Assembly: GCF_947179165.1 (NCBI RefSeq)
Contig: NC_077238.1
Span: 47,250,793 to 47,314,792, forward strand
Direction of reading: 5' to 3'
DNA: 64,000 bases
Origin: Solanum dulcamara
Lineage: Eukaryota; Streptophyta; Magnoliopsida; Solanales; Solanaceae
Under the pieces are notes generated by a model that had not been told where the DNA came from, did not search any database, and saw only the letters and a program-made list of their open reading frames with translations. Numbering within the stretch: the stretch's first letter is position 1; each line of letters starts with the position of its first letter. Made by a program: the position numbers and the translations under genes. Below, piece after piece: positions 1 through 11,347 of the stretch.

Positions 1-751
1 CATGTAGCTGTGGGATGCCTTAAATAATTAATTTACGAAACAAAATTGGAAAGAGTACCTCAAATTGGCCAAAACCATGGCTGCCATATCTCTCTCCCTC
101 TCTACATTTTTCTTTTCTTTTTCCAAGTTGAAACATGAAGTCTAAATGAAAGAATAGTCATCTTTACATGTATTCATACACTCCCTTAGAGTGTGGCACA
201 TGGAAGCCCCTAGGGGTGACACATCACATCCCCCTAGGGCGCCATCTCTATCATGCATCTAATCCAAAGCTTCCATATGGCAGCATGGGGCCCACCCAAG
301 CTGCTGGATCACCTACTTGACCCTTAATAGGTGCATCACCTTCTTGTCCAAGTAGGTGCATTAACTACTTACTTCGAGTAGGCGCATCATTTCCTTATTT
401 CTCTTTTGTGAGCTCGTAATCTCATCTCACTTCAAGAGTCTATATATTCCTTTCTACTTAAGCTCGACATGTACTCAAGTAGCTTAGTATGTAAAATTTC
501 GCAAGTAATAGCTTTCACAAGTAAGTCGAGTCCTACAACTCACTACTTAACCTCCAACTTCTTTCGGATTTTTATAACCCTATTTCCAATCTTCTCCCTT
601 ATGGAGTGTCTTCTTCTCCTTTCCTTAGGATTATATGATAGAGTTATAGATTATCCGACTCACACGACGACTTCTAAGAAACTTAAGAGTCTTCCTAGAA
701 ACTTAAGAAGCTTAAGAAGTGTTTTAAGGTACCAAAGTACGGGGTGTAACA
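1..751 (-). mobile_element. Partial LTR of the long-LTR (LARD-like) family, cut by window start
   Basis: This stretch aligns by eye with the last ~750 bp (plus-strand view) of the two LTRs at 48214-51729 and 52807-56336. It ends in the same way, with GGGGTGTAACA at 741-751. On the element's own (minus) strand this is the LTR start, TGTTACACCCC. The open reading frame at 469-795 overlaps the LTR end and also occurs in the other LTR copies, so it is LTR sequence and not a gene. Whether it is a solo LTR or belongs to a full element to the left cannot be told here. Confidence 0.8.
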
Positions 752-1220
752 GAAGTCACCATGTGAGCCGGATAATCCATGATGTCATCAAATAACTCTA
801 AAAAAGGCAAATGAGATACCCTATAATAGAGAAGATTGGGAACAGGGTCGTAAAAATCAAGAAGAAGTTCGAGACAAAATAATGAGTCGTAGGACTCAAC
901 TTACTTACTTAAGCTACCAACTTGGAAATATTACATACTTAAGCTACTTTAGTACATACCAAGCTTACAGCAAGGATTACATAGGTTCGTAAAGTAAAAC
1001 GAGATTATGAACCCATGAGAGGGAAAAGAAGGTGACACGTGGCAGCATGGGAGAGTGCCACATGGAAGAAGCTGGAGGTGCCATATGGAAGAATCTGGAG
1101 CAAGGGGTGGGCTCCCACATGCCATGTGGCAGCTCATGGTTGGAGGAGGTGGTGCTTTTGCCTAATGAGGGCTTGACACGTTTCACCACTGAGGGGTTGA
1201 CATGTGTTACCTCCTAAGGT

Positions 1221-1223
<3 letters not shown>

Positions 1224-1253
<30 letters not shown>
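1224..1253. repeat. (AT)n microsatellite
   Basis: About 15 uninterrupted AT units inside the LTR. No comparable run is visible at the matching place in the LTRs at 48214-56336. Confidence 0.97.
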
Positions 1254-1257
<4 letters not shown>

Positions 1258-2939
1258 TTTATGACTCATTATTATCAAAAAGTCCTTCTTATCTCCAAAG
1301 TTCAAGAAAATTCTAGAGAAAAAAAGAAGAGAAAAAACCCTAGAGCTAGAGAGAAAATAGTGGCGGCCAAGGGGAGAAAAAGGTAAGTTTTCTAACTTCG
1401 TTCCATGAATTAATTATGTAGGTTATACCATAATGGTATGAATGTGTTAGTAATGTAAAATAATGGTTTGGATCAGCACAAAAATGTTAACAAACAGCCA
1501 TAAAGTTTTAGCCGCGCTAAAAGAACTTCCGAGGCAAGTTTTGGCAAGTTTCAGGCAAGGTAAGTTTTTTCCTTTAAAATTGGAGTTTATGATGTTTTTA
1601 TGAGGTATATTACATGTCTTGAATAAGGTTTGAAGTAGAAAAATTGCATAAGGATGCATGACGTTAGAAATAAACTAAATGGAAGTCGTTATAGTTAAAT
1701 CGGAATCGAGTAGTGTATTGTGATTGTGGTGCTGCAGCTGAAGCTGGGTTTATTGTGTGTTTCAGGGTTTTAAAGTGTTCTAAAATGGGTGTGGTTACTT
1801 TTGGTTGCATCCACATGATCCTCCATTTCGTATTGTTAAAGATTTTATGAAATAAAGGTTAAAAACTCTATTTTGGTATCGTAGCTTTGAGCTAGTTGTT
1901 TGGAGTTGTATTGAGTAAGGTTGAGGTGATTTTATTGTATATATATCTTCTGGTTGTTGTTGGTAATATGGATTCTAATATTAGCAGTTGGATAGGGCAA
2001 GTTATAGGGGAGATGCTGCCCGATTTTCGGTAACTTCGGAACTAGTAATAAACTAGTCGAGGGAAGTGGATAAGGAAACGATTCCTATGGTTACTTGGTT
2101 TTGGAGTTGGAAAAAAGGAAGTGAAAGTTTATTGACCTTAGTATTACTTTTATGTTAAATAGGTACAAGAGACAACGAGGTGAACGTGGTTAAGAGTAAT
2201 CCGTAAGAGGTATGTGAAGCTACCTTCTTTCTCTTGGAATGTTTTTGGCATAATTATGTGAAGCTACCTCCTTTGTTTTGGCGTGTTTTTGGCATAAGTA
2301 TGTAAGAATACCCTTTTTTCCTTTTGACATGTCTCGACATAAGTATATGATGATATATGTATATGATGACTCCATGAGGGAAAGTAGAGAGTATATAAAG
2401 CCTTTCCTTTCTCTTCTTTTGGCATGTCCTAGATGTATGTAAAAGATGATACAATCTTGTAGGTTACTCCATTCCTAAGTGTTTCTTACTCATCCTCTAA
2501 TGTTGGAACTCTTACAATAATTGGGTTATTGCTCCTCAAGTTTTTCTATACATTAGGAAGTAGCAAGTATGTAAATCTAATTTTCCTTTCTTTTTGGCAT
2601 GATCTTAATTAAACAAATAGATAAATTCTATACAATTCCAAGGAATTTCCTCTTTTTAAATCCACTGGGATAGCCAATTTCTTGATTCCCAAAAGATATT
2701 TGATGATGACTTGATACGGGAATATGATTCCAAAAGTTCCATTTTGACCAATCCATAGTGGCAATAAAAAGGTACTGGATATGACTCTTGTCTTGGTTTT
2801 TTAATGATAACACATTTTGAGTATTCCATCGAGTCTCAAATATGATCTAAAATGCATATGGTTACTCACTACTCTATTCGTGTATACGGTAACCCTTCCA
2901 TCATCGAGTCCCTTACTAAAGGGCCGAGTACGTATGTAT

Positions 2940-3466
2940 ATATAATAAATGGATTAGGCCAAATGTTCCTTGGCATTAATATATAATATATGGATCATGC
3001 CGAACATTCCTCGACATTACTATATAATATATGGATCGGGCTGAACATTCCTCGGCATTACTATATAATATATGGATCAAGATGAACGTTCCTTGACATT
3101 ACAATATAATATATGGATCGGACTGAATATTCCTCGGCATTACTATATAATATATGGATCGGGCCGAATGTTCCTCGACATTACTATATAATATATGGAT
3201 CAGGCCAAATATTCCTCGGTATTACTCTATAATATATGGATCGGGCCGAATGTTCTTTGATATTACTATGTAATATATGGATCGGGCCGAATGTTTTTTG
3301 ATATTACTATGTAATAAATGGATTGGGCCGAACGTTCCTCGGCATTACTATATAATATATGGATCAGGCCAAACATACTGTATAATATATTGATTAGGCC
3401 AAACGTTCCTCAGCATTATTATATAATATATGGATCGGGCTGAACGTTCCTTGGCATTGTTATATG
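2940..3466 (+). repeat. 41-bp minisatellite, ~13 copies, inside LTR
   Basis: Thirteen head-to-tail units of about 41 bp, each with a core TATATAATATATGGATC followed by a GGGCCGAACGTTCCTCGGCATTA-like segment; one unit near 3360 is short. The related LTRs carry only about six diverged units of the same repeat (reverse complement, near 49031-49262 and 53625-53860), so this copy has expanded. Confidence 0.93.
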
Positions 3467-3741
3467 AGATAGGACTAATAGTAGATAGATGCTTATGATA
3501 ACAGAGAAATGTAGTTGTTACACCAAGTCCCCGAACAGGGTGGGTACAGTACGTGAAGATAGTATGTACGACTTTATGTTATAAGTTACAGGTACAATAA
3601 ATGATTAGATGTCATACCTTTCCCCTGCATCCCTATGTCTACTGTAATTTCCTTATGATGTCTATGATTATATACTCAGTACATATGTCGTACAGACCCC
3701 CCTTTCTGGAAGGGTTGCGTTCATGCCCGCGGGTATAGATA

Positions 3742-4173
3742 CACACTTTGGGGATCCGCCAGCGTAGGAGTTCCACTCAGCAGTTCAGAAGGGCTCCATT
3801 ATTCTGGAGCCTAGTGTCTGTACTAACCCTCGATGTATATATTTATTTGTTCACGGGTATGGCGGGGCCCTGTCTCGCCTTATGTTACTCTTCTTACTCT
3901 TAGAGGTCTGTGGACATATATGTGGGTTGTATATGTGTGTGTGTACAGTGGTGCCTATACACTTTGGGGATCCGCCAGCGTAGGAGTTCCACTCAGCAGT
4001 TCAGAAGGGCTCCATTATTCTGGAGCCTAGTGTCTGTACTAACCCTCGATGTATATATTTATTTGTTCACGGGTATGGCGGGGCCCTGTCTCGCCTTATG
4101 TTACTCTTCTTACTCTTAGAGGTCTGTGGACATATATGTGGGTTGTATATGTGTGTGTGTACAGTGGTGCCTA
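3742..4173 (+). repeat. 216-bp tandem duplication inside LTR
   Basis: Bases 3742-3957 are repeated at 3958-4173 with period 216. I saw no difference between the two units on reading through, so the duplication is recent compared with the surrounding LTR. The overlapping reading frames at 3833 and 4049 are copies of each other caused by this duplication. Related LTRs (for example the reverse complement of 48490-48750) have the segment once. Confidence 0.95.
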
Positions 4174-4350
4174 TAAGACTTATGTTTTGGCATGTTCCCT
4201 TTGTCATGGAAGCCTCATCGGCTTATATGTTATCGTTCCTGTTGATTCCTTATGACACAAATAGGAGATAGGGTTACTTACAGTTAGCAGGGGAACTTGC
4301 AAGTGTTCCGTTTGGGCACCCGTCATGACCTACGGGGTTGGGTCGTGATA

Positions 4351-4457
4351 AAATCATATTTTCTTCTTTTTTTCAAATAAAATTTCGGTCAAATTCTTTC
4401 TAATGTCTACTTATTTGTCTGTGAACTCTTCTTGTTTTCAGTCAAAGAGGGGCAAAC
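4351..4457 (+). mobile_element. 3' internal end and polypurine tract of an older LTR element
   Basis: A short AT-rich stretch ending in a purine-rich tract (CAAAGAGGGGCAAA, 4443-4456), immediately followed by an LTR-like start TGTAGACATG at 4458. A PPT next to TGTAGACA is the usual 3' LTR junction of many Solanaceae gypsy and copia elements. The rest of this element lies outside or has been lost. Confidence 0.5.
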
Positions 4458-4859
4458 TGTAGACATGTAATTTTTGACTGATAATGTGGCTTTACACCAT
4501 TTTTAATACTTAAGTATTTTTTTATATCTGAATTAGATATTTTAATCTCATCTTATTTTCGTAATTTAATTTTAAAAAGATTTGAAAACTACAAAAGAAA
4601 TGAAAATTTAACGAAAAATATGTTTTATTTTAGTTTAGAGTTTTATAAATAAACTAGTTTTTCTTAAGTATATGTTTAAATTAGCTATTTATTTTTATTG
4701 ATATGTTTATTAGTTAAAAATAGTTTACTAATATTTTATTATTATTCTTTATTTTTATTTTATTTTTTTCTTACGAATCAAAAATCAAAAAAAAGATTAA
4801 TCTTAACTTATCCCAACTCACCTCACCACGTTACTACCCATTCCCCTTACCTTCTCTAA
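4458..4859 (+). mobile_element. LTR fragment (TGTAGACA type), interrupted by the tandem array
   Basis: Starts TGTAGACATGTAATTT after the polypurine tract and is strongly AT-rich (long T and A runs at 4500-4790). It stops exactly where the tandem array begins (TGTAACAACC at 4860). Its other half is probably the sequence after the array, from 25846. No coding content. Confidence 0.5.
4855..4859. repeat. Left target-site duplication of the tandem array (TCTAA)
   Basis: TCTAA directly precedes the first LTR; GCTAA follows the last LTR at 25846-25850. Four of five bases match. Confidence 0.5.
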
Positions 4860-7800
4860 TGTAACAACCCCCAAGGATATTTTCATCTTTTCCAATCTTT
4901 TCAGCGTTTAGAGCTTTCTTGTAGCAACCCCAAATTATTTATGACTTCTTGGCACTGACAGTTCGATCACCTGATCGTTCATTTGGGTTTTATGCCTGTT
5001 TCCTTAATTTGGAGCTCTTGGAGTTTAAACAGTTGACTTCGGTTAAAACTCTAGGAAGATGACCTCAAGGTTGAATTTTGATGGTTTCATCAGTTCTGGA
5101 TAGTCATTTGAGGCTAGTAGCATGCTCGGCTCGAGTCCCGAGCCTTTCGGTGCGAGTTTGAGCCATTAAGAATTTTAGCCTTTAAGTTTTAGATTAAGGT
5201 TGATTTTGGTCAATATTCTTAGTAAACGCGGTCAAATTGAAATTCAATTAGCGCAGTTAGCTCTAGAATATTGAGTTTGTTCTAGAACGACACTTCATGC
5301 AATTCCCGAGGCTTTCGAGCTCATTCCAAACCTCATTGTAGAATTGGCAAAAATGGTGCATAGGTGTGGGACCAATATTTTATAAAAATGACCTCGGATG
5401 AAAATTTAGAGAGCTCCGTTGAGTCCAGAATGTCGTTTACAATCAGATTTCATATATGGTTGTGTTCATCGGGTCGCAGATGAATTTGGAGCACCTGATC
5501 TAACATCGGAGCCTTAGCTAGAGCCAAGCATTTTGATCATCAATATCACAACCTTTGTCCTTGGGATAGTGATGAAAAAATTCTGAAAAATCACTTTTTC
5601 TTTATCTTGGTCGCGACCCATTGAGCTTGCGATAGCAATGAACAATTTTTAGGCCATTTAAGATTAGTCCCTTGTGATTTTCATATTTCTTCTCCAGTTT
5701 CAAAATGCAATTGTGAGAGCTATAGACCTCCATTTTTGGTGAATTGAAGTCCAGCATGTTTGGGAAGTTTGTTTCTATGCATTGAAATGTCGTGGATAAT
5801 CAGTGGATAGTTGTTTGAGGTAAATTTTGCCCTGAAAAGGGTGACAACCCTCTTTTCTTTAGTTTTAATGGGGTTTTGTTGCATGAATTAAGTTTGGGTT
5901 GTTCTGAGCCCCAAATTGTTCTCTATTTTGAGATAAAGGTTTGGGGAGGTAAAATGGTCTATTTGACGGAGTCGATTTTGGGATTTCCAATGCGGGTTTG
6001 ATAATCATATTTTGACTTAATTTTGGGTTTGTCTTCAAAAAATGAGATTTTTGTGTCAAAATGTCTTTATTGATGAGGGGATCAAATTTTTTTATAGTGT
6101 AGAGGCTATTGGAATTGATTTTGGATCAGAAAGCTATCGAGAAGTGGACTTGTAGTGCACGTGTTCGGTTTTGAGGCAAGCTACGATCTTCATTTCTTTG
6201 ATTGAGCTTCATGAGGTATTATTTAGTTTAAATTGATTGTGGTTGGGATTTTATGCGACGGGTTAGGTTCGATTCCTAGTTTCTTACTTTTTTGTCCTAG
6301 TTTGAGCCTTAGGCTAGGTTCCCTTATGAGACAATTAGTTTAGTTGGTGAAATTATTAATTATGCCTTAGGTTAGCCTATTTTAGGTGGCTTGTTCAGTG
6401 TTTGTGATGGTTGCCAGAATTGTACCTTAGAATTGAGTTTGGGTTGACCATTAGTTTATGTAGCCATTGTTGGCGCGGATTTCAGACACTTAGTATCCTT
6501 CACTTTTGTAGCACCTATTCTGGAGCCTTAGTGTAGTGGTTTTCAGTTGGTTAGGATTGTGAATTACTGTTGGGCCCCATTTCTATATTTAGAGTAAGAA
6601 TCTTGTATTCTTTCTTGTTGTTGTTTGGCAAGGCTAGTTGTGTTGTACTCTTGAGGTTATACTTTGGTTGGATTTGGAGCTATTAATTGAGTAGCTGAGA
6701 ACCTGATTCCTCATATCCTCCTCCTTGCTACCCAGTTAGGGTTGAGCTCCCTTTGGGGCCTTGTTGTTGAGTTAAAGGAGTAGATTTGATCCTTAGTCCT
6801 TAGTTAGAGATCCGTTTTATGTGTTAGTAATGTCTCTATTCTCTTGAGGGTACGATGCTTGTGTCATCATTATTGTATATGATTTTGTATGTTGTTTGGA
6901 TACTAGTGATGGCATGCATTGCATTGGACCCTTGTTTTTTCACAGATGTTGCTGACCCTGGTGCATGCATTGGTTCTTTGCATTGATTTGAGGAAGCTGG
7001 TTTGTAACCCAAAAATTTTATATGGATTTTCCAAATGAGGGTCTTACGACCTTTATTACTACTATTTATAGTAGACTAGGGGCATCAAGAATGCACTCAT
7101 TTTCTTATATTCGGTCGGAGAGAGTTCCCGACCCTTTCTATACTAATTTGACAATTTTTCTTAGGTCACCGTGATGGAGAAAATTCTAGATAATTGGATA
7201 TGCATATTGATATCTATATTGATATAAGACATGGATCATGACCAAGCAGGTATATAGGGGCATTTCTGAGCCCCTCATGGAAATCCCAGATAGGTGAATG
7301 GATCCTACTTCTTGGACGAGACTGGAATTAGGTGTATATATCCTTATATGAGGCACTTGGCTCTAATGGTACTACTAGTTTTATTGCATAACTCTCATTC
7401 ATATGCATTGACTATCACCATCATAGTTGTTTGTATATGTCGGTAGTATGGGATATAGTGCGGATTTACTTATTTGTGATTGAACCACCTGGTTATACAG
7501 GGGATCGGGAGGTATTGTTTGACTATTTGTGAACTTGTGGCAGTATAAAGGGTTGTCTCTTATTTGAAGGAAGTTACTTCCCTTGTACTTATTTATCTAA
7601 CATTTTTGTACAGGTATTTAGTTGATGCGGTCCTTTGTGCCTTTATGTGATATATGTGTTTACTTCTGTTAGTTGGTTGTCACTTAGTTTTTCTCCTTTG
7701 TTGTACATTGTCGTGTTTAGATTCTGGGCTGGCTCTACCAGGTACCTTGGTTTTCTTGCTTTTTTCGTATCTTCTTCCTTCCTTAAATCAAATGTTTCTT

Positions 7801-8256
7801 ATTGCAGACTTCCTTTTATTGTTTAGTTACTTGTGATATATGTTCAATGCTAACATGGTCTTTATACTCTGTTAGTCCATGCCTGCTGAGTGCCACTTGT
7901 TAGTACTCATACTATGCTTTTTCACCCTATATATAATAGTACGGGTTTTGTATGCTTATTTGGGTATCGTGCAAAGTAGCCTTTGGATTTCGAAGACTTG
8001 GGTGAGCTATTGGCATTCAGAGTTCCCCATCTTCCTCTATTTTTACTTGTACTAGTCTTTATTTTATATTTAGAGACAGTTGCACTATTATTATATCTAT
8101 ATATGCTTTGTAATTTCTTATTTAGTATAGTAGTTTCACTTTTTTTCCTTTTGCTTATGACGGTCCGTTGTCTATGATTCCGAACTGTAGGGTTAGGCTC
8201 ACCTATTGGTGGGTTGATAGTAGGTGCATCATAACCTGAGAAATCATTTCATGATA
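4860..8256 (+). repeat. Array LTR A
   Basis: 3397 bp, TGTAACAACCC at the left edge and CATGATA at the right edge (the consensus of the copies ends GTGACA). Followed at once by the PBS. The frames at 7635, 7654 and 7983 recur in the other LTRs with different breaks and are not genes. Confidence 0.85.
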
Positions 8257-8272
8257 GAGTGGTATCAGAACT
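8257..8272 (+). other. Primer-binding site, internal region 1
   Basis: gagTGGTATCAGAAC directly after the LTR. TGGTATCAGAGC is the usual plant initiator-methionine tRNA complement, so reverse transcription is primed from that tRNA. Confidence 0.8.
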
Positions 8273-8459
8273 AGATTTGTCGGTATCATTGATATAAGAA
8301 AAAGGTCCTAGTAGAGTCTAATGGATTGATGTGGAATATCCATATCTTATCTTTGGGAGGCTATCAGGCACTTTAGGGAATCTCCTTTCTTGATTCCTTC
8401 TCATGTTAAATTTTGTTGATAAATCTCTAAATACTTTCTTAGAATTCATTCCTCTTTAG

Positions 8460-9392
8460 ATGGATAGTACGAGATTTCTGATGGGCATGGTTAGAGCCTT
8501 AGTACTTACTACTTAGGCTTCGATAGTATCTATGACAAACTCGACTCTTTTTGGTCTAGCGTTGTAGATTCCACATCTCATTGAGCATACACCACATCTA
8601 GGAGTAGTTTTGCGTGCACTGAGTGGTTTGCAGCCTAGGGTTTGACTTGTAGGTCTTTAGGGTCCTTCATCGATCTTTGAGTATATGATTGAGTTTCTAA
8701 AATGGATAGGGCATGCTCATATATTGTTCCATATGGAGCGAGATATGACTCAATAATTTATTAAGGGATTAATATTGCTGCTCCGCCTAGAATCATAACA
8801 CTTGATAGCAGTTGGGTCTACTTTTGCCCAGGTGGTCAATTATGTAAGGCATTCATGTATGAAGACTTATAGAGGTGAAGATAGGAGATCCCGCCATCAG
8901 TGTAGCAAAGGTAGCACCTCGCTCTGAGGTAGGAATCATCATTGGGAGGGTTACCCTCACCCTAGACCTACTAGATCCATGGCGGGAGCACCTCTGGTTC
9001 TAGGTGATTCCTTGACAAGTTATGGTACCCACAGTGGAAAGAGTTCAAGATAAACTTCTCAGGGTGTGGCTTTTGAACATACAAGTTCTAGGGTTCATTC
9101 TTTGCCAACCAGGCCATCTTAACGGGCTACAGTTAGTAAGAGGTATTATACATGTAGTGAGTTAGGGAACTTGGCTAGGGATTGTCCTACAATCACACAT
9201 CATAGACAACAGGCTCGACATGATCGGTTCCTAAGGCTCAATGATAGTCAGTTAAAGGTGGTGCCTCGAGTATTGCAGTTAGTGGTACATATGTTCAATT
9301 TGAGGCCATGTTCTATCCATCCAATACTTTTGCAGGTCGGTAGAGGACAACAATCAAGGTTTCTATCGGATTTGTGTAAATTTTATTTCTAG
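8460..9392 (+). pseudogene. gag: gag pseudogene 1 of the array
   Basis: Degraded capsid/nucleocapsid reading frame. It begins MDSTRFLMG at 8460 and has several in-frame stops (for example after VLTT and after LAL). A basic Arg/Ser-rich stretch lies near 8880-8960. A nucleocapsid-type zinc knuckle is at 9140-9187 (R-Y-Y-T-C-S-E-L-G-N-L-A-R-D-C-P). Compared with the sister copies, the first Cys of this CCHC knuckle is Tyr and the His is Asn, so it cannot bind zinc normally. It ends DLCKFYF-stop at 9392; the same ending occurs in the second copy. The family role would be to coat the RNA and build the particle. No protease or RT follows. The call rests on the knuckle, the position after the PBS and agreement between three copies. 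Confidence 0.7.
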
Positions 9393-11347
9393 GACCTTCT
9401 TTGCCTGTAGTGTTTGGGTGTTGGGGTCTTCGTACCCATCAATCATTACTTGACTTGTTAGATTCATCTTATGTGCTTACTTAACCTGATTACTAGCCTA
9501 TTGTTTGATATGATAGCTTTACTTAAAATTATGTGTATGCGATTATCTCCCCTACGTGATTTCATTTAGTACTTTAAAAGTTTGGTTTTACTGTTATGTT
9601 GCAGTAGTGTAGAGTTATACTTTGTGGATGTTGAGCTTAGTTATTTTCCTTGGTAAATTTCATTGAGTTGTCTTGTGTTGGTCCTTTACCCTTCCTAACT
9701 TGCCCCCCTAGTGTGCTTAGTTGGTGTGTGGCTGCTGCCGAAAGAAGGTTGTTTCAGTATTTGTGGACCTTGTAGTCTACTGTAAATATCGTTCATCAAT
9801 TCTTTCTTTGTTCAATATCCTACTCTTAGTTCCTAAGGTGACAAAGTTAAGATTTTCCCTTTAGATTGTCTGGGTTATCTTTTCATGGTAAGTTTGATGG
9901 TTACGTTATCATTTTAGTTGGTTGTGTGAGGGTGTCAGATGTCTATGTTTGAGTTGGGAAGATTGGAATGAATTGTCTCTAGTTATTCTAAGTATGGCAA
10001 TGTTTTAAATTAAAGTGTCAGGTAAAAGGGGTTCTATTGGGTTCATGGAAATGGTGGTGTTGTTATGGTTATAACCAACCAACAATTAGCGGGAAGGGTT
10101 GATTATGTAGTGAGATGGACCATATAGTTAAATATTGGTGCATCAGGTCAGTTCTGGGGTATTTTCACTAATTATAGACCTTGGGGTATTTATGTACCAT
10201 TACTCGGGAATTCAGTTATGAGCATGTTCTACACCGGGTATGTTATCCAGTCAGGAGGTTCAGGCTTTTAGTTTGGGTTAATGTTATGGCATTCATTAAT
10301 GGCTTCTACATGACAATCTACATCTAAGATACGCGAACCTTCTCAAATGACTCTTCTTTAAGATCAATCAAAGTAATTCGTGGAATCAACAACTCTTGCA
10401 TGCTTTAAATTTGTGGTTCATGTGTCATTATGGTTAGGTTGTGGTATTTATTGCGGTGATTTGGTTTTATTTTGGGTCACTCTTAAAAAGGGTTTTTATG
10501 CTTTTTCGGTACCTACTGGCTCAAGTTTTTTTAGATTATGGTGGTTATTCAGATTTGCACTCGTGGAGAGATACATGGACTCATGGAATTAGTTTCAATT
10601 GCTTTTGAGTTAGATTCTCATATTGGTTATGTTTTCTAGAAGTCCCGTTGGTAGCAAAGTGACATTGGAGTTACTGTTAGTGCAACTTTTCTTTCCACCC
10701 GTGGATTTGGTCGTCTTTTGGAGTAGCCTTTTAAATTTTTTAAAGATAGATTTTAGACTAAAGTTATTGGTTTTTCATGTTATTGGGTTAGAACTTTGGT
10801 CTTGTGCGTTGAGCTGAATTACTTATTTTAGCCTTGCCGCTCTTCGATGTTCCAGTGTTGCTTACCTTTTCTTTGTAGTTGTTGTTCAGATGGTTATTTG
10901 GATTGTGTTTAGATGGTTTTGGAAATTTTTACTGTGGTTTGGGATGGGTAGGATACCCATGATGACTAAATAGTCTTGTCTTTGGAATATAATGCAAAGA
11001 ATTAGACTTGGGAGTTATTTAGCACCTTGTCTTAACTGTTGGTCCCTAATTTTGAGGTATCTATGTGGTTTTAGCTTATCTTTGGTTAGCCTCTTGCTTT
11101 TAGTTGAGTTTTTTCTTTTTGCATGGAAGTCATTATCAAAAGAGGAATTGGAAGTTGGTTTGAGTTATGGAGAAGATAAATAAATTTGACAATTTTCCCT
11201 TGAGTTCTAGGTTTGCGTTTCCTGACACGAAAAGGTATTTGTAGCTATGGCAAAGTGTACGGGCCTAGCATTTTCATCTTTTCATGCACTTGAATTCTTT
11301 TTTATCCCTTGACTTTCGAGGATGATAGTCCTTTTAGTAGTTGATGT
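9393..11347 (+). other. Unassigned 3' internal sequence, copy 1
   Basis: About 1.95 kb between gag and the next LTR, repeated with the same order at 15536-17191 and 20379-22322. No frame is kept across the three copies and I recognise no pol motif. It ends in the conserved block around 11317-11347 (a GAGGATGATAGTCC-like sequence, then the LTR). It may be untranslated, a decayed pol or captured sequence. Confidence 0.6.

Larger units (their letters stand above)
752..4350 (+). mobile_element. LTR of the same long-LTR family, opposite orientation, 5' end missing
   Basis: Read on the + strand, this matches the reverse complement of the LTRs at 48214-56336 along its whole length: the segment after the first ~75 bp of the LTR at 752-900, a CACGTGGCA-containing part near 1030, the 'ggaacttccgagg' part near 1527, the 'ggggagatgctgcccga' part near 2007, the minisatellite at 2940 and the terminal GGGTTGGGTCGTGATA at 4335-4350. 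The final TGATA replaces the usual TGACA. The first ~75 bp are absent; in their place the end of the inverted neighbour LTR abuts. No PBS or internal region follows, so this is a truncated or solo LTR. Confidence 0.8.

Noticed and set aside
2940..3466. Possible CRISPR array
   Set aside because: Repeats are directly head-to-tail and diverged, without unique spacers, in a plant LTR. It is a minisatellite.
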